Source of the DNA: Anaerolineaceae bacterium 46_22 | Lineage (GTDB): Bacteria; Chloroflexota; Anaerolineae; Anaerolineales; Anaerolineaceae | Assembly: GCA_001508595.1 (NCBI GenBank) | Contig: LGHA01000058.1 | Coordinates: forward strand, 1 to 7,483 | Direction: 5' to 3' | DNA length: 7,483 bases | Notes under the pieces: generated by a model | The model's input: the letters and a program-made list of their open reading frames with translations, nothing else | Told to the model about the DNA's origin: nothing | Database searches by the model: none | Made by a program: the position numbers and the translations under genes | Part shown: piece by piece, positions 4,924-7,483 of the stretch | How the letters are laid out: the number at the start of each line of letters is the position of its first letter | Numbering within the stretch: the stretch's first letter is position 1

Positions 4924-6693
4924 ATGAAAAAATTTAGACTTTTCCTTCTAAGCCTATTTATTATCGGTCTGTTTACACTGCCTGGTGCAGTAATAGCACA
5001 GGACTTGCGCTTTGAAGTCCCTGCATCGGAAGTCGAAGTCTATGTTGAGGAAGATGGGTCTCTTTCCCTCTGGTATTACATTGAATTTCAAAATAGGACA
5101 GGTGCAGCACCCATCGATTATGTCGATATTGGCATGCCCACATCAGCCTATAACCTGAACAATATCGAAGCTACGGTTGACGGCCAGGCTATCACAGATA
5201 TCGAAAGCTCCCCATATGTGACAAACGGTTTCGCACTAGGCTTAGGCAATAATGCTATCCAACCCGGACAATTAGGGGCAGTCACTGCCTGGATCCCGGG
5301 CGTTCAAAATGTGCTCAGGCCCTATGACGGCGCAGACCGGGAAAATTATGTCAGCTTCCAATTCAGCCCGAACTGGTTCGGACCGGAATACGATAAAAGT
5401 ACGAATACCGAATACCGGGTGACGATCATTCTCCCACCCGGCGTCGGAAATGAAGAGGGCGTTTACTATTACCCAAATAATTGGCCTGGTCCTGATGAGC
5501 CAGATGACATTGGATTCACCGCTGAAGGAGACCGTGTCTACTATTCATGGTTTACTGACAATGCTGACGCCCATACACAGTATATATTTGGGGGTGCCTT
5601 CCCCAGCCAATATGTGCCAGAGGATTCGATCGTAACTAAACCTGAGCCTTCCTCTCCTTCTGAGCCATCAGGGAGTGTTACCGGTTTTATACCGGCGATT
5701 TTAGGAATCCTTGGCCAAAATTTTTGCTGCTTTGGCTTTGGTTTGTTCTTTATTGCCATTTTCGGGTTCAGCATCTACCAGGGTACTGTTGGTGCACAGA
5801 AGCGTAAAATGAGCTACCTCCCACCCAAGATGAAAATCGAGGGTAATGGTATCAAGCGCGGTTTGACTGCTGTAGAGGCCGCCATCCTGATGGAACAGCC
5901 CATGGATAAAATCTTGACCATGATTCTTTTTGGCGTCCTCAAAAAGGAAGCAGCCATTGTCACCCAGGAAGATCCCCTCGAACTCGAGGTTTCAGATCCC
6001 ATCCCTGAGGACCTGCATCTTTATGAAAAGCAGTTCCTGGATGCCTTTAAACAACCTGAAAAATTACGGCGGACAGCCATTCAAAACATGATGGTCTCAC
6101 TCGTTACCAGCGTTACAGGAAAAATGAAGGGCTTTTCGCGCAAAGAAACGATCGCCTACTACGAAGACATTATGCGGCGAGCCTGGACGATGGTTGAAGA
6201 ATCGGAAACGCCAGAGGTTAAAAGCGAGAATTACAACCAGACCCTCGAGTGGGCTATGCTGGATGATGATTACCAGGAGCGGACACGCCGCACCTTCACC
6301 GGTGGACCTGTCTTCGTCCCCATTTGGTGGCCGCGTTATTCCCCCAGTTATCGCCGCTCGATCGGTGGTGGCGTGCCAACAACTGCCAGCAGACCTGCAG
6401 TATCAACCGGTAAACCAAGCAGCAGCGGTGGCGTTTCCTTACCAAGCATCCCCGGTTCAACCTTTGCTGCCAACGTGATCAACGGCGCAACAGGAATGGC
6501 AGCCGGCGTGGTCGGCAACCTGACATCCTTCACAGATCGTATCACCAGCCGGACCAATCCAATCCCTGTATCCACCAGCACCAAAAGCGGCTCTGGCGGC
6601 TTCCGTGGCGGTGGTGGGGGCGGCGGAAGTTCCTGTGCCTGTGCTTGTGCCTGTGCCGGTTGTGCTTGCGCCTGTGCTGGCGGCGGCCGTTAA
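4924..6693 (+). CDS. DUF2207-like membrane protein with Gly-rich and Cys-Ala repeat tail
   Basis: This 589-residue protein opens with a signal peptide (MKKFRLFLLSLFIIGLF..., likely cleaved after VIA at 23-25). An exported beta-rich region runs to about residue 235 and resembles the N-terminal half of DUF2207 proteins. A Pro/Ser linker and one membrane segment (about 254-286) follow. The next region, which should be cytosolic, begins with a basic stretch and a helical module (RGLTAVEAAILMEQPMDKIL onward, about 312-346) like that of DUF2207 proteins. From about 455 it becomes Ser/Gly/Pro-rich and ends with seven glycines (562-568), SS, then CACACACAGCACACAGGGR. Seven cysteines (571, 573, 575, 577, 580, 582, 584) alternate with alanine. 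DUF2207 proteins often end in Gly-rich tails, but this Cys-Ala tail is unusual. A radical SAM enzyme with a PqqD-like domain is encoded 59 bases downstream, so the tail may be its substrate. Alternatives are metal binding or lipid/thioether anchoring. The start lies 3 bases after the previous stop. Confidence 0.85.
   Translation: MKKFRLFLLSLFIIGLFTLPGAVIAQDLRFEVPASEVEVYVEEDGSLSLWYYIEFQNRTGAAPIDYVDIGMPTSAYNLNNIEATVDGQAITDIESSPYVTNGFALGLGNNAIQPGQLGAVTAWIPGVQNVLRPYDGADRENYVSFQFSPNWFGPEYDKSTNTEYRVTIILPPGVGNEEGVYYYPNNWPGPDEPDDIGFTAEGDRVYYSWFTDNADAHTQYIFGGAFPSQYVPEDSIVTKPEPSSPSEPSGSVTGFIPAILGILGQNFCCFGFGLFFIAIFGFSIYQGTVGAQKRKMSYLPPKMKIEGNGIKRGLTAVEAAILMEQPMDKILTMILFGVLKKEAAIVTQEDPLELEVSDPIPEDLHLYEKQFLDAFKQPEKLRRTAIQNMMVSLVTSVTGKMKGFSRKETIAYYEDIMRRAWTMVEESETPEVKSENYNQTLEWAMLDDDYQERTRRTFTGGPVFVPIWWPRYSPSYRRSIGGGVPTTASRPAVSTGKPSSSGGVSLPSIPGSTFAANVINGATGMAAGVVGNLTSFTDRITSRTNPIPVSTSTKSGSGGFRGGGGGGGSSCACACACAGCACACAGGGR
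6634..6678 (+). repeat. Cys-Ala codon repeat at the 3' end of the DUF2207-like gene
   Basis: Fifteen codons encode CACACACA-G-CACACA. The unit is a hexamer TGY GCY, mostly TGTGCC or TGTGCT, with one TGC and with GCC and GCT mixed. The single Gly splits it into four and three Cys-Ala pairs. Repeat expansion by slippage explains its birth, but the mixed synonymous codons show that it is not a fresh perfect array, which suggests the amino-acid pattern is being kept. Confidence 0.85.
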
Positions 6694-6710
6694 AAATAAA
6701 GGAAAAACTT

Positions 6711-6741
6711 TCGCTCCTGGTGTAAATCACGCCAGGAGCGA
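6711..6741 (+). promoter_or_regulatory. Strong hairpin between the Cys-Ala-tailed gene and the radical SAM gene
   Basis: Bases 6711-6723 pair with 6729-6741 as a 13-bp stem (one G-U pair) around the 5-base loop AAATC. No U-run follows on the plus strand, so it is not a standard intrinsic terminator for the upstream gene. On the minus strand the stem is followed by a T-rich stretch, but no minus-strand gene ends here. The likely ribosome binding site of the next gene (GAGG, 6740-6743, 9 bases before the ATG) overlaps the foot of the 3' arm, so the hairpin may limit translation or act as a partial attenuator or mRNA-end stabiliser. The outcome would be more membrane protein than enzyme. Confidence 0.65.
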
Positions 6742-6752
6742 GGTTCGTATTT

Positions 6753-7483
6753 ATGACAAATTCAAACACCTTTATCAGTAATATAAAAAATTTATTCAGA
6801 CGTACAAACCTGCCCCAATCCGGGCTTTATCATTACCGACGTGAGGAACAGGACGGCAAAACTCGCATCCATTTACGGATTGATCCCGACAGCAGTGGAT
6901 TGCTGATCCTCAACGCCAATCGCGTGGTGCACCTCAACCCTTCCGCAGCCTTTTTGGCTTACCTGCACCTTGAAGGCAATGACCCCGTTCAAATCGGGAA
7001 AGCCATGCAAAAGCAATTTCGTGTTACTGCTGCCCAGGCGCAGCAAGATTACATGGATTTCAGCCTGCAAATGGAAGAACTCCTTGATCCTAACGGCGGC
7101 TGTCCCGTTTGTGATTTACAACTTGAAACATCAGCACCCTTCAGCGCAAAACCCAGTGCACCCTACCGCATGGACCTGGCGATCACCTATCGCTGTAACA
7201 ATAATTGCAGCCACTGCTACAACGCACGACCGCGTAATTATCCAGAAATGCCGGTGGAACAGTGGAAAAAAGTGATCGACAAAGTTTGGGATTTGCGCAT
7301 CCCGCATATTGTCTTCACCGGCGGTGAGCCAACCCTGTACAACGGTCTGGTAGAGCTCGTTGCTTATGCCGAAGAAAAATGGCTGATCACCGGTCTCAAC
7401 ACCAACGGACGCAAGCTGGCGGATGAGGATTTTGTTGATTCGCTGGTGAAAGCCGGACTGGACCATGTTCAGATCACCCTCGA
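6753..7483 (+). CDS. Radical SAM enzyme with N-terminal PqqD-like domain (3' end cut by window)
   Basis: The visible 243 codons are the N-terminal part of a radical SAM protein; the gene runs off the right edge. Residues about 45-112 (from DSSGLLILNANRVVHLNPSA through the following helices) resemble PqqD-type RiPP recognition domains, which hold the leader of a peptide substrate. A short segment with CPVC (117-120) follows. The radical SAM barrel then begins at about 138, with CNNNCSHC (C148, C152, C155) binding the [4Fe-4S] cluster and FTGGEP (188-193) binding SAM; GLNTNGR (214-220) is also typical. Such enzymes cleave SAM to a 5'-deoxyadenosyl radical and commonly install thioether or other crosslinks on peptides. 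A C-terminal SPASM or twitch domain would be expected but lies outside. The ATG at 6753 has GAGG 9 bases upstream. Context 59 bases after a Cys-Ala-tailed protein suggests that protein as substrate; a role as a PqqE- or AhbD-like cofactor enzyme remains possible. Confidence 0.9.
   Translation, partial: MTNSNTFISNIKNLFRRTNLPQSGLYHYRREEQDGKTRIHLRIDPDSSGLLILNANRVVHLNPSAAFLAYLHLEGNDPVQIGKAMQKQFRVTAAQAQQDYMDFSLQMEELLDPNGGCPVCDLQLETSAPFSAKPSAPYRMDLAITYRCNNNCSHCYNARPRNYPEMPVEQWKKVIDKVWDLRIPHIVFTGGEPTLYNGLVELVAYAEEKWLITGLNTNGRKLADEDFVDSLVKAGLDHVQITL

Noticed and set aside
6711..6741. Hairpin as a rho-independent terminator of the Cys-Ala-tailed gene
   Set aside because: No T-run follows on the plus strand; the T-rich side is on the minus strand, where no gene ends.
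6542..6769. 75-codon minus-strand frame rich in His and Arg over the Cys-Ala repeat
   Set aside because: It is the reverse reading of the Gly and Cys-Ala codons; its composition is a by-product of the repeat.
7131..7466. 111-codon minus-strand frame over the radical SAM gene
   Set aside because: The plus strand carries the CxxxCxxC and GGEP motifs of a real gene, so this is a shadow.

Overview
The window looks like a piece of a Chloroflexota chromosome, most probably Anaerolineae. This is inferred from the mix of families (an MreB-like protein, a Rex redox repressor, a DUF6585-like membrane protein, a DUF2207-like membrane protein) and moderate GC; no rRNA or other marker gene confirms it. 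It holds six complete protein genes, one gene cut by the right edge, and two decayed gene remnants.

Left part (1-1919): the first 27 codons of an IS3-type transposase OrfA run into unrelated sequence. A minus-strand gene then encodes an unusual three-domain protein (AHSA1/SRPBCC, PDZ, DinB) with a recognisable promoter and ribosome binding site. The following 0.55 kb has no intact gene, but its minus strand carries the decayed C-terminal part of a DUF6064-like membrane protein with an in-frame TGA.

Middle part (1920-4365): an MreB-family actin-like gene is followed after 17 bp by a two-helix membrane protein of DUF6585 type, probably one operon. The MreB homologue has lost the acidic residues that canonical MreB uses for ATP hydrolysis, so it may be a non-hydrolysing paralogue. 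The operon runs head-on into rex, and the two stop codons overlap.

Right part (4549-7483): three plus-strand genes form the most interesting block. A small membrane protein with a zinc ribbon is followed 3 bp later by a 589-residue secreted/membrane protein of DUF2207 type. That protein ends in seven glycines followed by an alternating Cys-Ala tail with seven cysteines (CACACACAGCACACA). A strong 13-bp hairpin follows, and then a radical SAM enzyme with an N-terminal PqqD-like (RiPP recognition-type) domain, cut by the window edge. Radical SAM/PqqD enzymes usually modify a peptide encoded next door, so the simplest hypothesis is that the Cys-Ala tail is the substrate. This would be a RiPP-like modification carried on the cytosolic end of a large membrane protein rather than on a small free precursor. 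That link is inference from gene order and sequence character only.
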